Source of the DNA: Ruegeria sp. THAF57
GTDB lineage: Bacteria > Pseudomonadota > Alphaproteobacteria > Rhodobacterales > Rhodobacteraceae
Direction of reading: 5' to 3'
Length of the DNA stretch: 64,000 nucleotides
Assembly (NCBI RefSeq): GCF_903914075.1
Contig: NZ_CAIWNQ010000001.1
Location: 682,001-746,000, forward strand
Shown: one piece after another, positions 1 through 9,264 of the stretch
Layout of the letters: each line of letters opens with the position of its first letter
Position numbering within the stretch: the first letter of the stretch is position 1
Program-made: the position numbers and the translations under genes
The notes under the pieces: model-generated
Database searches by the model: none
Told to the model about the DNA's origin: nothing
What the model saw: the letters and a program-made list of their open reading frames with translations, nothing else

Positions 1-82
1 AGACGATGCACTGGCCGCGCGGTTGGACACGTGGCGCGATGCGCTCTCGGCTTCGATCCCGCAGGAGCCTGTCGATGACTGA
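1..82 (+). CDS. purE: PurE C-terminus (partial, N5-CAIR mutase)
   Basis: Only the last 26 codons are in the window. Read from base 2 they give a tail beginning DDALAARLDTWRDAL and ending in VDD before a TGA at 80-82, which resembles the C-terminal helix of class I PurE. PurE converts N5-carboxyaminoimidazole ribonucleotide to 4-carboxy-AIR in purine synthesis. The call rests on this short tail and on the overlap with purK, whose ATG at 75 lies inside the last purE codons (8-nt overlap). The rest of the gene is off the left edge. Confidence 0.8.
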   Translation, partial: DDALAARLDTWRDALSASIPQEPVDD

Positions 83-1142
83 GATGCTACAGCCCGGCGC
101 AACGATCGGTATTCTTGGCGGTGGTCAATTGGGACGGATGCTGTCGGTCGCAGCGGCCCGTCTGGGGTTTCTGACCCACATATATGAGCCTGGCGCAAAC
201 CCGCCTGCCGGTCATGTGGCCGACCGGGTGACAACGGCACCCTATGAGGACGCCGACGCGTTGAAAGCCTTCGCCGAGTCGGTCGATGTCATCACCTACG
301 AGTTCGAAAACATCCCGACCGAGGCGCTGGACATTTTGGAAACCCACCGCCCCATTCGCCCCGGCCGCGAGGCGCTGCGCGTCAGCCAGGATCGCCTGAC
401 CGAAAAGAGATTTCTGCAAGGGCTCGGCCTGCAAACCGCACCGTTTGCCGACATTACTGATCTGGACAGCCTGACAGCCGCGATTGAACAAATCGGAACG
501 CCTGCGATCCTGAAAACCCGTCGTTTTGGTTATGACGGCAAGGGACAGGCCCGACTACGCACCCCCAAAGATGCCGAGACCGCTTTGGCAGACATGGCCG
601 GCGCGCCTGCAATTCTTGAAGGATTCGTCGATTTCACTCACGAAATCTCGATCATTGCGGCCCGCGGGCTGGATGGTCAGGTGGCCTGTTTCGACCCCGG
701 TGAAAACGTGCATCGCGACGGCATCCTGCACACCACAACGGTCCCGGCACGTCTACGCCCCGCGCAGCGTACGGATGCGGTTTTGCTGGCGGCCAATATC
801 ATGAACGCTCTGGACTATGTGGGCGTGATGGGGGTCGAGCTGTTTGTAACGCCCGGCGGCCTGATCGTGAACGAGATCGCGCCGCGCGTACATAACTCGG
901 GCCATTGGACGCAAAACGGCTGCGCCGTTGACCAGTTCGAGCAGCATATTCGCGCCGTGGCCGGATGGCCCTTGGGCGACGAGCAGCGCCACTCGGATGT
1001 GGTAATGGAAAACCTGATCGGTGACGACATGAACCGCGTGCCGGAACTGGCCCAGGAGCGTAACGTGGCCCTACATCTCTATGGAAAGGCCGTGGTTAAG
1101 GCAGGTCGGAAGATGGGGCATTTCAACCGTATCATGCGCTGA
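75..1142 (+). CDS. purK: 5-(carboxyamino)imidazole ribonucleotide synthase PurK
   Basis: PurK joins bicarbonate to AIR using ATP to give N5-CAIR, the substrate of PurE. The 355-residue protein starts with the dinucleotide-like loop ILGGGQLGRM, followed by the ATP-grasp part (KTRRFGYDGKGQ, EISIIAARG) and the C-terminal PRVHNSGHWT signature that is diagnostic for PurK. A longer in-frame ORF runs upstream to position 6. I chose the ATG at 75 because it matches the family N-terminus and overlaps the purE stop, as expected for a coupled purEK pair. Length is normal for the family. Confidence 0.95.
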   Translation: MTEMLQPGATIGILGGGQLGRMLSVAAARLGFLTHIYEPGANPPAGHVADRVTTAPYEDADALKAFAESVDVITYEFENIPTEALDILETHRPIRPGREALRVSQDRLTEKRFLQGLGLQTAPFADITDLDSLTAAIEQIGTPAILKTRRFGYDGKGQARLRTPKDAETALADMAGAPAILEGFVDFTHEISIIAARGLDGQVACFDPGENVHRDGILHTTTVPARLRPAQRTDAVLLAANIMNALDYVGVMGVELFVTPGGLIVNEIAPRVHNSGHWTQNGCAVDQFEQHIRAVAGWPLGDEQRHSDVVMENLIGDDMNRVPELAQERNVALHLYGKAVVKAGRKMGHFNRIMR

Positions 1143-1160
1143 GAAATCGCGCTGGCGCGC

Positions 1161-1196
1161 GATGCCTCCGGCGGGGATATTTGCAGCCAGATGAAG
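1161..1196. repeat. Dispersed intergenic repeat, copy R1
   Basis: This lies between the convergent ends of purK and phnM. Read on the minus strand it gives CTTCATCTGGC, three variable bases, AAATATCCC, then a CGCCGGAGGC core. The first part closely matches copy R2 near 36.8 kb and the core matches R4 near 4.1 kb. It seems to be a member of a small non-coding repeat family found near gene ends in this genome. Boundaries are approximate. Confidence 0.55.
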
Positions 1197-1204
1197 CGCG
1201 CGGA

Positions 1205-2356
1205 TCAGGCTAGGAACCGAGCCGCGATATCACCAGCCATGTAGCTGATCCGACCCGCTGCCATTGTGGCGGCAACCCGGTGTGTCTTTGCGTCTAGAAT
1301 GACCAGATCGGCACGTTGGCCTGGCACCAGCGTGCCACGGTCCTGCAATCCCAGAACCTGCGCCGGGCCGGAGGATACAAGGCTCCAGGCACCGGCAAAA
1401 TCCAGCAAACCGCTTTTGGCCAGCATCAAAGCAGCACGGCGTGGACTGGGGTAATGGTAATCCGAGGCCAGAGCATCGCACAGCCCCATGGCAATCAGGT
1501 CAAGCGCACTGGCATTGCCTTTATGCGATCCGCCACGCACCACATTCGGGGATCCCAGAATAACGTGATCTCCGGCAGCGCGAGCGGCCTCGGCGGCCTC
1601 AAGCGTTTCGGGAAACTCAGAAATGCGCGCGCCCCGATTTCGCCAGTCGGCCCGGGTTGTTGATGTCGCGTCATCGTGGCTGCCCATGCGCACCCCCTGC
1701 CCCGCCAGTGCCGCGCAGAGATCATCCAGCGCCTGAGGCACCTCGGAGCTGCGGGCGTGCATGGATAGCAACATCTCAAAGTGTTTGTCTGGGTTGCGCC
1801 CAGCCTTCAACGCCTGTCCTGTCAGGCGCGGCGGTTTGCGCCCTTCTGCCAGACGGTCATGCGGCAGGTGGTCGTTAAATACAACGTAGGGCACTTGCCA
1901 CGCTGCGATACGTTCGGGCAAGCCCTCATAGTCGTCCAGCATATGCGTCTCAAACCGCAGTTGAGGCAGCAAGTCCGTTACGACTTGGCCTTTCACCGAC
2001 GCTATTGCATCAAGCACCTGCCCCGCAAATTCAGGGCCGCGCACGCCGCCCTCCCAACTATGAAATTGCGCCAAGACAGCAGTCGTGATCCCGTTGGCGG
2101 CAAGCTCGGCTTCGACCGACAGGATACCCTCATCCATCTGTTTCATCGCCCCCCGGCGCGGCGCGATATGACGTTCAAATCCGTCACCGTGCAGGTCTAT
2201 GATACCAGGCAACAACAGATACCCCGACAGGTCGATGGAACGTCCTGTACAGTCAGGTTGAATGACACCCTCGGCCAATGACAGGTTGGCAATGGTCAGT
2301 CCGGCGTCCGGCAACAAAACCTTTGCGCCAGTCAGCGTCAGGTTCAGAGCGGTCAC
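1205..2356 (-). CDS. phnM: PhnM-like alpha-D-ribose 1-methylphosphonate 5-triphosphate diphosphatase
   Basis: This is an amidohydrolase-fold protein of 383 residues. In the carbon-phosphorus lyase pathway PhnM removes pyrophosphate from ribose methylphosphonate triphosphate. The metal-site motif HGDGFERH sits at residues 56-63, then SHDDAT, EFPETLEAA, the strongly PhnM-specific SPNVVRGGSHKGN, and SDYHYPS. It starts with GTG at 2356, which overlaps the stop of the upstream esterase gene by 4 nt, so translation is probably coupled. No other phn gene is in the window, so this copy stands apart from a C-P lyase operon. Function as a true PhnM is likely by family. A role on a related phosphorylated ribose compound cannot be excluded. 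Confidence 0.85.
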   Translation of the reverse strand: MTALNLTLTGAKVLLPDAGLTIANLSLAEGVIQPDCTGRSIDLSGYLLLPGIIDLHGDGFERHIAPRRGAMKQMDEGILSVEAELAANGITTAVLAQFHSWEGGVRGPEFAGQVLDAIASVKGQVVTDLLPQLRFETHMLDDYEGLPERIAAWQVPYVVFNDHLPHDRLAEGRKPPRLTGQALKAGRNPDKHFEMLLSMHARSSEVPQALDDLCAALAGQGVRMGSHDDATSTTRADWRNRGARISEFPETLEAAEAARAAGDHVILGSPNVVRGGSHKGNASALDLIAMGLCDALASDYHYPSPRRAALMLAKSGLLDFAGAWSLVSSGPAQVLGLQDRGTLVPGQRADLVILDAKTHRVAATMAAGRISYMAGDIAARFLA

Positions 2357-3126
2357 TGCGAGGGCTCCGAGACAGGTTCAGAGCAATCCTGCCCAATGCA
2401 GATTTCATCAATAATATCCTGCACCCCGTCCAGCCAGGTGATTTCCGGATCGAACTGGCCAAACTCGATAAAATGCAGCGCCTGAGCCATGACGCGGGGA
2501 CTATTCATCATGAAGGTGTGGGTCACGGGCAAGACGATATGATCTTTCATCCCGTCGACCTTGGTGGTTTCGACAGAAACCTTGCCGTCATCCTTGCCGT
2601 CGATCATTGAGGAAAACAAAGGGTTCAGAGAATTTTCGCCAGCAATCACCCCCAACTCAAAATCTACCGGCGGTAACCGGGCCGGGATCCCTTCTGGACC
2701 CGTTCCCAGCGCCAGACCCGCAGGCCCGTGCAGCATCCCGAACACCTCATACGCACCCAACTCATCCACCAGTTGGCTTCCCTGATTGGGCGGTCCAAGC
2801 ATGACCACGCGGCCCAGATTCTCAGGCTTGTTACCCTGCAGCCAATACCGCAAAAGGATCCCCCCCATCGAATGGGCCACAACGTTGACTGTGTCGCCGC
2901 CGCAGGCGGCAAACGCCTCGGGCAGAGTTTGGTCGGCCAGTTCGGGGATCGGCAAGTCCGTTGAAGGGTAACCGGGCCGCACGACCGTATAGCCATGCGC
3001 CTTGAACAACTGCTCCATCACGGTAAAGGACGCCTCGGTACGCGCAAGCCCATGCAACAGCACAACGCATTTTGCCTGCGCCACGGCAGGAAAAAGAAGT
3101 AGAGCAAGGGCAAAAAGGTATCTCAT
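2353..3126 (-). CDS. Secreted alpha/beta hydrolase (lipase/esterase-like)
   Basis: The protein is about 257 residues and starts with a clear signal peptide (MRYLFALALLLFPAVAQA), so it acts in the periplasm or outside the cell. An oxyanion-hole region HGLART follows. The nucleophile elbow is AHSMGG, with Ser as the expected nucleophile, and a PPNQGS segment is typical of bacterial triacylglycerol lipase-like proteins. A late HTF segment may hold the catalytic His. I preferred the ATG at 3126 over one ten codons upstream because it puts the signal peptide at the N-terminus. The stop overlaps the GTG of phnM by 4 nt. The substrate is unknown. Confidence 0.75.
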   Translation of the reverse strand: MRYLFALALLLFPAVAQAKCVVLLHGLARTEASFTVMEQLFKAHGYTVVRPGYPSTDLPIPELADQTLPEAFAACGGDTVNVVAHSMGGILLRYWLQGNKPENLGRVVMLGPPNQGSQLVDELGAYEVFGMLHGPAGLALGTGPEGIPARLPPVDFELGVIAGENSLNPLFSSMIDGKDDGKVSVETTKVDGMKDHIVLPVTHTFMMNSPRVMAQALHFIEFGQFDPEITWLDGVQDIIDEICIGQDCSEPVSEPSQ

Positions 3127-3164
3127 AGCGGCCAGATAAGCCCAAACAGGGCGCATTAAAACCC

Positions 3165-4013
3165 CTAGCGCGGCTTCAACTTAAGGACCGCCAGCGCAAT
3201 GCCGCCCAATACCAGTGTCGCACCAAGTACTAAGCGCACCGAAGCTGTCTCGCCCAACAGAATGACACCGCCTACAATCGCGATGATCGGAACGCTCAAC
3301 TGCACCACCGCTGCAGTGGTCGGTGCCAGCTGCGGCAGGACGCGATACCAAAGCGCATAGCCCATTCCAGACGTAACACCCCCAGAGAGGGCGGCCAGCA
3401 GGTAACCGTTAGCAGTCATGTGCCAATCGGTGCTGCCGGACCACAAGGCCAATGCGGTGACCGGCAACGCGACAACAAAGTTGGCCGCTGTGCCGGCCAA
3501 TGCGTCCGGCTCGGATCGGCCAACCAATGAGTAGATGGCCCAGCCCACCCCAGCAGCAGTCATCAGGGCGGCTCCGACTGGGTCCACGCGCAGTTCACCA
3601 GACGGCCATAGCACCCAAGCTAGCCCGCCAAGCGCAATCGCGGCCCCGGCAATCTGGCGGGTGCCCGAAGCTGTTCCGGTCACCGATGTCACTGCAAACA
3701 TGGTGATTTGGACCACCCCAAACAGGATCAACGCGCCCAGTCCCGCGTCCAGTGTCAGGTAGGCAATCGAAAAGCCGATCATATACAAAGACAGGGAACC
3801 CGCCCCGGCGATCCGACGCGTGTTTCGCAGCGGCAAATGCCCACCTCTGAGAAAAACCAGCACCGCCAGCACCACAGCCCCTGCCAGAACGCGCATAACG
3901 GCAAAACCGGCGGGATCAGCGGCACCGCTTTCAATGGCCAACCGATTCAATATCGAATTCGCCGCAAAAGCGCACATGGTCAGGGCAGAGAGCAAAAACA
4001 GTCGCATACCCAT
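3165..4013 (-). CDS. DMT-superfamily transporter (EamA family)
   Basis: This hydrophobic protein of about 282 residues has roughly ten predicted membrane helices in two similar halves, as in EamA-type drug/metabolite exporters. Each half has the small-residue helices and a terminal VILLGET-like segment followed by a last helix (RLVLGATLVLGGIAL). Substrates of this family range from amino acids to toxic metabolites and cannot be read from sequence. The start is uncertain: ATG at 4013 or 4007, or a GTG at 4043 with a purine-rich stretch before it. It is transcribed in the same direction as the esterase but is separated by 38 nt. Confidence 0.75.
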   Translation of the reverse strand: MGMRLFLLSALTMCAFAANSILNRLAIESGAADPAGFAVMRVLAGAVVLAVLVFLRGGHLPLRNTRRIAGAGSLSLYMIGFSIAYLTLDAGLGALILFGVVQITMFAVTSVTGTASGTRQIAGAAIALGGLAWVLWPSGELRVDPVGAALMTAAGVGWAIYSLVGRSEPDALAGTAANFVVALPVTALALWSGSTDWHMTANGYLLAALSGGVTSGMGYALWYRVLPQLAPTTAAVVQLSVPIIAIVGGVILLGETASVRLVLGATLVLGGIALAVLKLKPR

Positions 4014-4070
4014 CGCATAGCGGGTTCCAGACCGTTTGCACACTCACTTTCCCGCAACCAAAACACCGAT

Positions 4071-4103
4071 CTTCTTCTGTTCAAAAATACTTCCGCCGGA
4101 GGC
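4071..4103. repeat. Dispersed intergenic repeat, copy R4
   Basis: The segment contains TTCAAAAATACTTC followed by CGCCGGAGGCA. The first 14 bases are identical to those in copy R3 inside xdhA, and the CGCCGGAGGC core is shared with R1. It lies between the DMT transporter start and the groEL terminator. This is a short or truncated member of the family, lacking the GCAGAGCCCC tail. Confidence 0.5.
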
Positions 4104-4130
4104 ATGACCGCGCAGCGGGAATTTCAAACG

Positions 4131-4156
4131 AAACGGGGCCGCCCGAAGGCGACCCC
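4131..4156 (-). terminator. Rho-independent terminator of groES-groEL
   Basis: On the minus strand a GC-rich stem (GGGGTCGCC pairing with GGCGGCCCC, one G-T pair) closes a TTCG tetraloop and is followed by GTTTCGTTT. It lies about 30 nt past the groEL stop. Confidence 0.6.
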
Positions 4157-4183
4157 ATCTATAAGCACTAAGGCTTAGACAGC

Positions 4184-5863
<1,680 letters not shown>

Positions 5864-5881
5864 TCAGAGGAAGCGGGTCGC

Positions 5882-6169
5882 TTACTCGATGATCCCCATG
5901 ATGTCGCTTTCTTTCATCATCAGCAGCTCTTCGCCGCCGACGTTGACCTCGGTGCCCGACCACTTGCCGAACAGGATCTTGTCGCCAGCTTTCACAGCCA
6001 TTGCGATCAGTTCGCCGCTGTCCTTGCGTGCGCCTTCGCCGGTTGCAACGACTTCGCCTTCGCTGGGCTTTTCTTTTGCGCTATCGGGAATGATCAGACC
6101 ACCAGCGGTTTTTTCGTCGCTTTCGGTACGGCGAACCAGCACGCGGTCATGAAGCGGTTTCAATGCCAT
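5882..6169 (-). CDS. groES: Co-chaperonin GroES (HSP10)
   Basis: This is the 95-residue lid of the GroEL chamber. It shows the family start [13 protein letters not shown], a mobile loop around [21 protein letters not shown], and the end [11 protein letters not shown] purine-rich ribosome site (AAGGAGCTGCAAAG) precedes the ATG. It is the first gene of the groES-groEL operon, and its leader holds a CIRCE operator and a plausible promoter. Confidence 0.99.
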   Translation of the reverse strand: MALKPLHDRVLVRRTESDEKTAGGLIIPDSAKEKPSEGEVVATGEGARKDSGELIAMAVKAGDKILFGKWSGTEVNVGGEELLMMKESDIMGIIE

Positions 6170-6226
6170 CTTTGCAGCTCCTTGGGCTCAAAGTTGTTAA
6201 TCCTCCCCTCGCCGGGTGGCGGGGCG

Positions 6227-6253
6227 TTAGCACTCATGATGTACGAGTGATAA
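6227..6253. promoter_or_regulatory. CIRCE operator (HrcA binding site)
   Basis: TTAGCACTC, nine bases, then GAGTGATAA. This is the classic 9-9-9 CIRCE inverted repeat with one mismatch in the second arm (consensus GAGTGCTAA). It lies 57 nt upstream of the groES ATG and directly after the putative -10 element, so HrcA bound there would block initiation. hrcA itself is not in the window. Confidence 0.92.
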
Positions 6254-6260
6254 CGACGCA

Positions 6261-6289
6261 TAGCTAGGGAGTTCAAATCCCCGAGTCAA
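6261..6289 (-). promoter_or_regulatory. Putative groES-groEL promoter
   Basis: On the minus strand TTGACT, a 17-nt spacer, then TAGCTA. The -35 is good and the -10 weak. Its position immediately upstream of CIRCE supports it. A CTTG word just before the -35 could belong to an overlapping heat-shock sigma promoter, but the matching -10 is poor. Confidence 0.5.
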
Positions 6290-6320
6290 CAAGCTATGAG
6301 GGTTTTTTTGACGCGGGGTC

Positions 6321-6995
6321 CTATTCCGGCTGCTCCCAACTATAGGCCCAGTGCTTCAGCCCCTCCTGCCCGGCTACGGTCAGGCAATAGACGCCCTTCT
6401 CGACTTTATCGAACCAACCATAGTGATTGTCACGCATCAGGCGGGTGGCTTCAGAAACGCCGGTGGCCTTGGCGACCTCGGCCCCCTTGGTGGCTCCCTG
6501 TTCGGCAAGATGGGCGGCACATCTCAAAGCATCCTGACGGTAGGCAGTAACGATCCCATGGCGCGTGGCGCCTCCGGCGTTGGGGTCACCCTCCAACCGA
6601 TCAAATTCGCGCAACAACCGGGCAGCCTTGGCCTTGTTTTTGCGCGGCGCATAGGGGCCGGGATCGCATTGCACCTCAACAGCACCGTCTGCGCGGACAG
6701 TGATCAGACCCAATCCCAAACGTCGGCACAGCGCAATATTGTCCTTCAAAGCACGTCGTGCTGTGCGCCCTGTCGGTTTGCTTACCCCGATATAGACCTG
6801 ATCCGTTACTTTCAGCCGGGTGATGGCCTGATGGAACAACGCCAATGAAAAGCGCAGCTTCAACTCGACAATTACCGGCTCCTCGCCATCACGAACGGCT
6901 ACGATATCAGCCGCGCCAACCTCACCTTTGACGGTGTAGCCCTGACGCTCTAACAGCGTTTTGATGGGGGGATAGAGGTCCTGCTCGCGGTTCAT
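6321..6995 (-). CDS. DUF2161 protein, PD-(D/E)XK nuclease-like
   Basis: This 224-residue cytoplasmic protein is of the DUF2161 type. The N-terminal half looks like a PD-(D/E)XK fold: Asp30 in AADIVAV and Glu44-x-Lys46 in IVELKLR form the expected acidic/lysine core. The C-terminal part (about 150-210) has a winged-helix look (TKGAEVAKATGVSEATRLM followed by a YCLTVAG beta wing), which could bind DNA. The start ATG at 6995 gives MNREQDLYPPIK, typical of the family. The gene stands alone between the groES promoter and a divergent TraB gene. No experimental function is known to me, and nuclease activity is inferred from the motif only. Confidence 0.7.
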   Translation of the reverse strand: MNREQDLYPPIKTLLERQGYTVKGEVGAADIVAVRDGEEPVIVELKLRFSLALFHQAITRLKVTDQVYIGVSKPTGRTARRALKDNIALCRRLGLGLITVRADGAVEVQCDPGPYAPRKNKAKAARLLREFDRLEGDPNAGGATRHGIVTAYRQDALRCAAHLAEQGATKGAEVAKATGVSEATRLMRDNHYGWFDKVEKGVYCLTVAGQEGLKHWAYSWEQPE

Positions 6996-7131
6996 CCTGC
7001 CATGCTAGGCGTTTTGCTGTGGAATGCCAGACACAGATCAGCCTTACCCTCATCCAAGTCGCTTGAACCGACACCTTGAGCAAGGCAAGGTCGCGACACA
7101 TATAAGTACTTGGTTTAACGGGATGGTGCCG

Positions 7132-8112
7132 ATGCGATTTCTTTTTGTCTTCCTCTTTTCGCTTTTGCCGTTGGCGGTTCATGCCGCCTGCGAAGGGCGG
7201 GATCTAAGGCCCGACATATCGGCTGAGATGCAAGAGGAACTGCAGCTGGCCTTGAAAGATTTCTCATTTCCCGAAGGCAACCACTGGACGGCCACGAAAG
7301 ACGACACGATTCTGCACCTGATTGGTACTGTACACACCAACGATCCGCGTATGGATGCTGTGGTCGAAAGACTGGCCCCGACGCTCAGCCAAGCCGACGC
7401 GTTCTATTTCGAGGTAACACAATCCGAAATGGACGCTTTCGAAAAGCAACTGGCGCAAGACCTCAGCCCTGTTCTGATCACGTCCGGGCCCACATTGATC
7501 GACATGGTGTCAGAAGAAGACTGGGCTGCGCTGTCCAAGGGGCTGGCCGATCGCGGCATTCCCGGCTGGATGGGAGCGAAAATGCGCCCATGGTTCCTAA
7601 GCATGACCCTTGGCATCCCACCTTGCATGATTCAGGACCCGGAAGCCAATCACGGGATGGATGCACGCCTGACCGATCTGGCAGCCGAGCATGACATTCC
7701 GCAACTCTCGCTTGAACGCATCGAAGACCTGATGGCGATGTTCGATGAATTCCCCATGGAACAGCAGGTGCAATCTCTGGTGCGCATGGCGGACGCATTC
7801 GAAAGCAGCGAAGACCAGTTGGCCACCATGCTGAACGCCTATCTGGAAGAAAAACACGGCGAGATCATCCAGTTCGCCCGCCTTCAGGGGCTGGAAGCTT
7901 CGGGTCTTTCAGAAGAAATCTTTGACGAGGAATGGGGCGGTTTCGAACAGCAGCTTCTGGTCGAACGCAACAACAACTGGATGCAGCATATTCTGGGGAT
8001 TCAGGATCAGATGGCCGTAATCGCAGTCGGCGCTGGTCATCTGGGTGGAGAGCACGGGTTGCTCAATCAGCTTGAGCAGGCCGGATACACACTGGAACGG
8101 GCCGCATTCTGA
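7132..8112 (+). CDS. TraB/GumN family protein, exported
   Basis: This is a 326-residue protein with a signal peptide (MRFLFVFLFSLLPLAVHA, then ACEG). The TraB/GumN signature motifs are at both ends: LIGTVHTND near the start and VGAGHLGGEHGL near the end, with ERNNNWM before the latter. These His/Glu residues match the proposed metal site of the TIKI/TraB clan, some eukaryotic members of which are metalloproteases. I set the start at 7132 because the longer ORF from 7024 would bury the signal peptide. The sequence around the first Cys is not a good lipobox. The role in bacteria is uncertain. Confidence 0.75.
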   Translation: MRFLFVFLFSLLPLAVHAACEGRDLRPDISAEMQEELQLALKDFSFPEGNHWTATKDDTILHLIGTVHTNDPRMDAVVERLAPTLSQADAFYFEVTQSEMDAFEKQLAQDLSPVLITSGPTLIDMVSEEDWAALSKGLADRGIPGWMGAKMRPWFLSMTLGIPPCMIQDPEANHGMDARLTDLAAEHDIPQLSLERIEDLMAMFDEFPMEQQVQSLVRMADAFESSEDQLATMLNAYLEEKHGEIIQFARLQGLEASGLSEEIFDEEWGGFEQQLLVERNNNWMQHILGIQDQMAVIAVGAGHLGGEHGLLNQLEQAGYTLERAAF

Positions 8113-8212
8113 GGCAAAGATCACCCTTCGTCGCAGTTTACGCGAGGGCGGGTGACAAGCCCGCAGGACCGCCCTATAAGGCGCGCAAAATGACCATCCT
8201 CAGGACCCTGAC

Positions 8213-9133
8213 ATGACAACCCTCGTATTTGGACACAAATCCCCCGACACCGATTCCACCGGCTCTCCGATCCTGTGGTCTTGGTACCTGAACGAAGTGA
8301 AAGGCGAACAGGCTGAACCCGTTCTGCTGGGCGAGCCAAACACCGAGGCAGCCTTTATGCTGCAACGCTGGGACCTGCCCAAGCCGCGCATCATCGCGGA
8401 CGTGGACGCGGACGCGCCGGTTGTCATCGTAGACACCAACAACCCCGCCGAACTGCCCGCCAGTGTCAACAGCGCCGACATCCGGGCCATCATCGACCAC
8501 CACAAGCTGGTCGGTGGTTTGGAAACCAAAGGCCCGATCGACATCACCGTGCGCCCGCTGGCCTGCACCGCGACTATCATGGTTGACCTGATGGGCGACG
8601 ACGCAGCCAAAATGCCCGACGCCGTCAAAGGCGCCGCGCTCACCTGCATCCTGTCGGATACGCTGGAATTCCGCTCGCCCACCACCACCGCGCATGACCG
8701 CGCCGTGGCCGAGAAATTGGCCGCTGAACTGGGGCTGGACGTTTCGGCCTATGCTGCCGATATGTTCGCAGCAAAATCGGACGTGTCTTCGTTCTCGGAC
8801 GCTGAACTGATCCGCATGGACAGCAAGGAATACGAGGTCGATGGCACCAAATTCCGCGTCTCGGTTCTGGAAACCACCGCTCCGGGCGTTGTGCTTGATC
8901 GTAAAGACAGCCTGGCCGCATCAATGGTCGGCGTCGCCAAGGAAGACGGCGTAGATCAGGTTCTGCTGTTCGTGGTCGACATCCTGAACGAGGAAGCCAC
9001 TCTGCTGGTCCCCAACGAGCTGGTCAAATCCGTCGCCGAGAAAAGCTTTGGCGCAAGCGTCGATGGCGATGCGGTTGTTTTGCCCGGCATCATGAGCCGC
9101 AAAAAACAGATCATCCCGAACCTCAAGGTCTGA
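8213..9133 (+). CDS. ppaC: Manganese-dependent inorganic pyrophosphatase (DHH family II)
   Basis: It hydrolyses pyrophosphate to phosphate, pulling biosynthetic reactions forward. The 306-residue protein has all family II motifs: FGHKSPDTDS (6-15), VDTN (73-76), DHH (95-97), SDT, and the DHHA2 phosphate-binding tail GIMSRKKQIIP. The metal ligands His8, Asp12, Asp14, Asp74, His96 and the SDT aspartate are present. No CBS domains are inserted. It is a single-gene unit closed by a strong terminator. Confidence 0.95.
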   Translation: MTTLVFGHKSPDTDSTGSPILWSWYLNEVKGEQAEPVLLGEPNTEAAFMLQRWDLPKPRIIADVDADAPVVIVDTNNPAELPASVNSADIRAIIDHHKLVGGLETKGPIDITVRPLACTATIMVDLMGDDAAKMPDAVKGAALTCILSDTLEFRSPTTTAHDRAVAEKLAAELGLDVSAYAADMFAAKSDVSSFSDAELIRMDSKEYEVDGTKFRVSVLETTAPGVVLDRKDSLAASMVGVAKEDGVDQVLLFVVDILNEEATLLVPNELVKSVAEKSFGASVDGDAVVLPGIMSRKKQIIPNLKV

Positions 9134-9154
9134 TCTGCCAACCCTGCGATTGGA

Positions 9155-9181
9155 AAGGCGCCCCCTCAGGGCGCCTTTTTT
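9155..9181 (+). terminator. Terminator after ppaC
   Basis: AAGGCGC pairs with GCGCCTT around a short loop, followed directly by six T. It lies about 20 nt after the ppaC stop. Confidence 0.85.
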
Positions 9182-9264
9182 GTTTGCGCCTAAAGATTTG
9201 CGAGATCCGTTTCCGTTGGTAATCTGTGCCAAGATACCTTGGGAACACGGGCCAAACCAATCAC

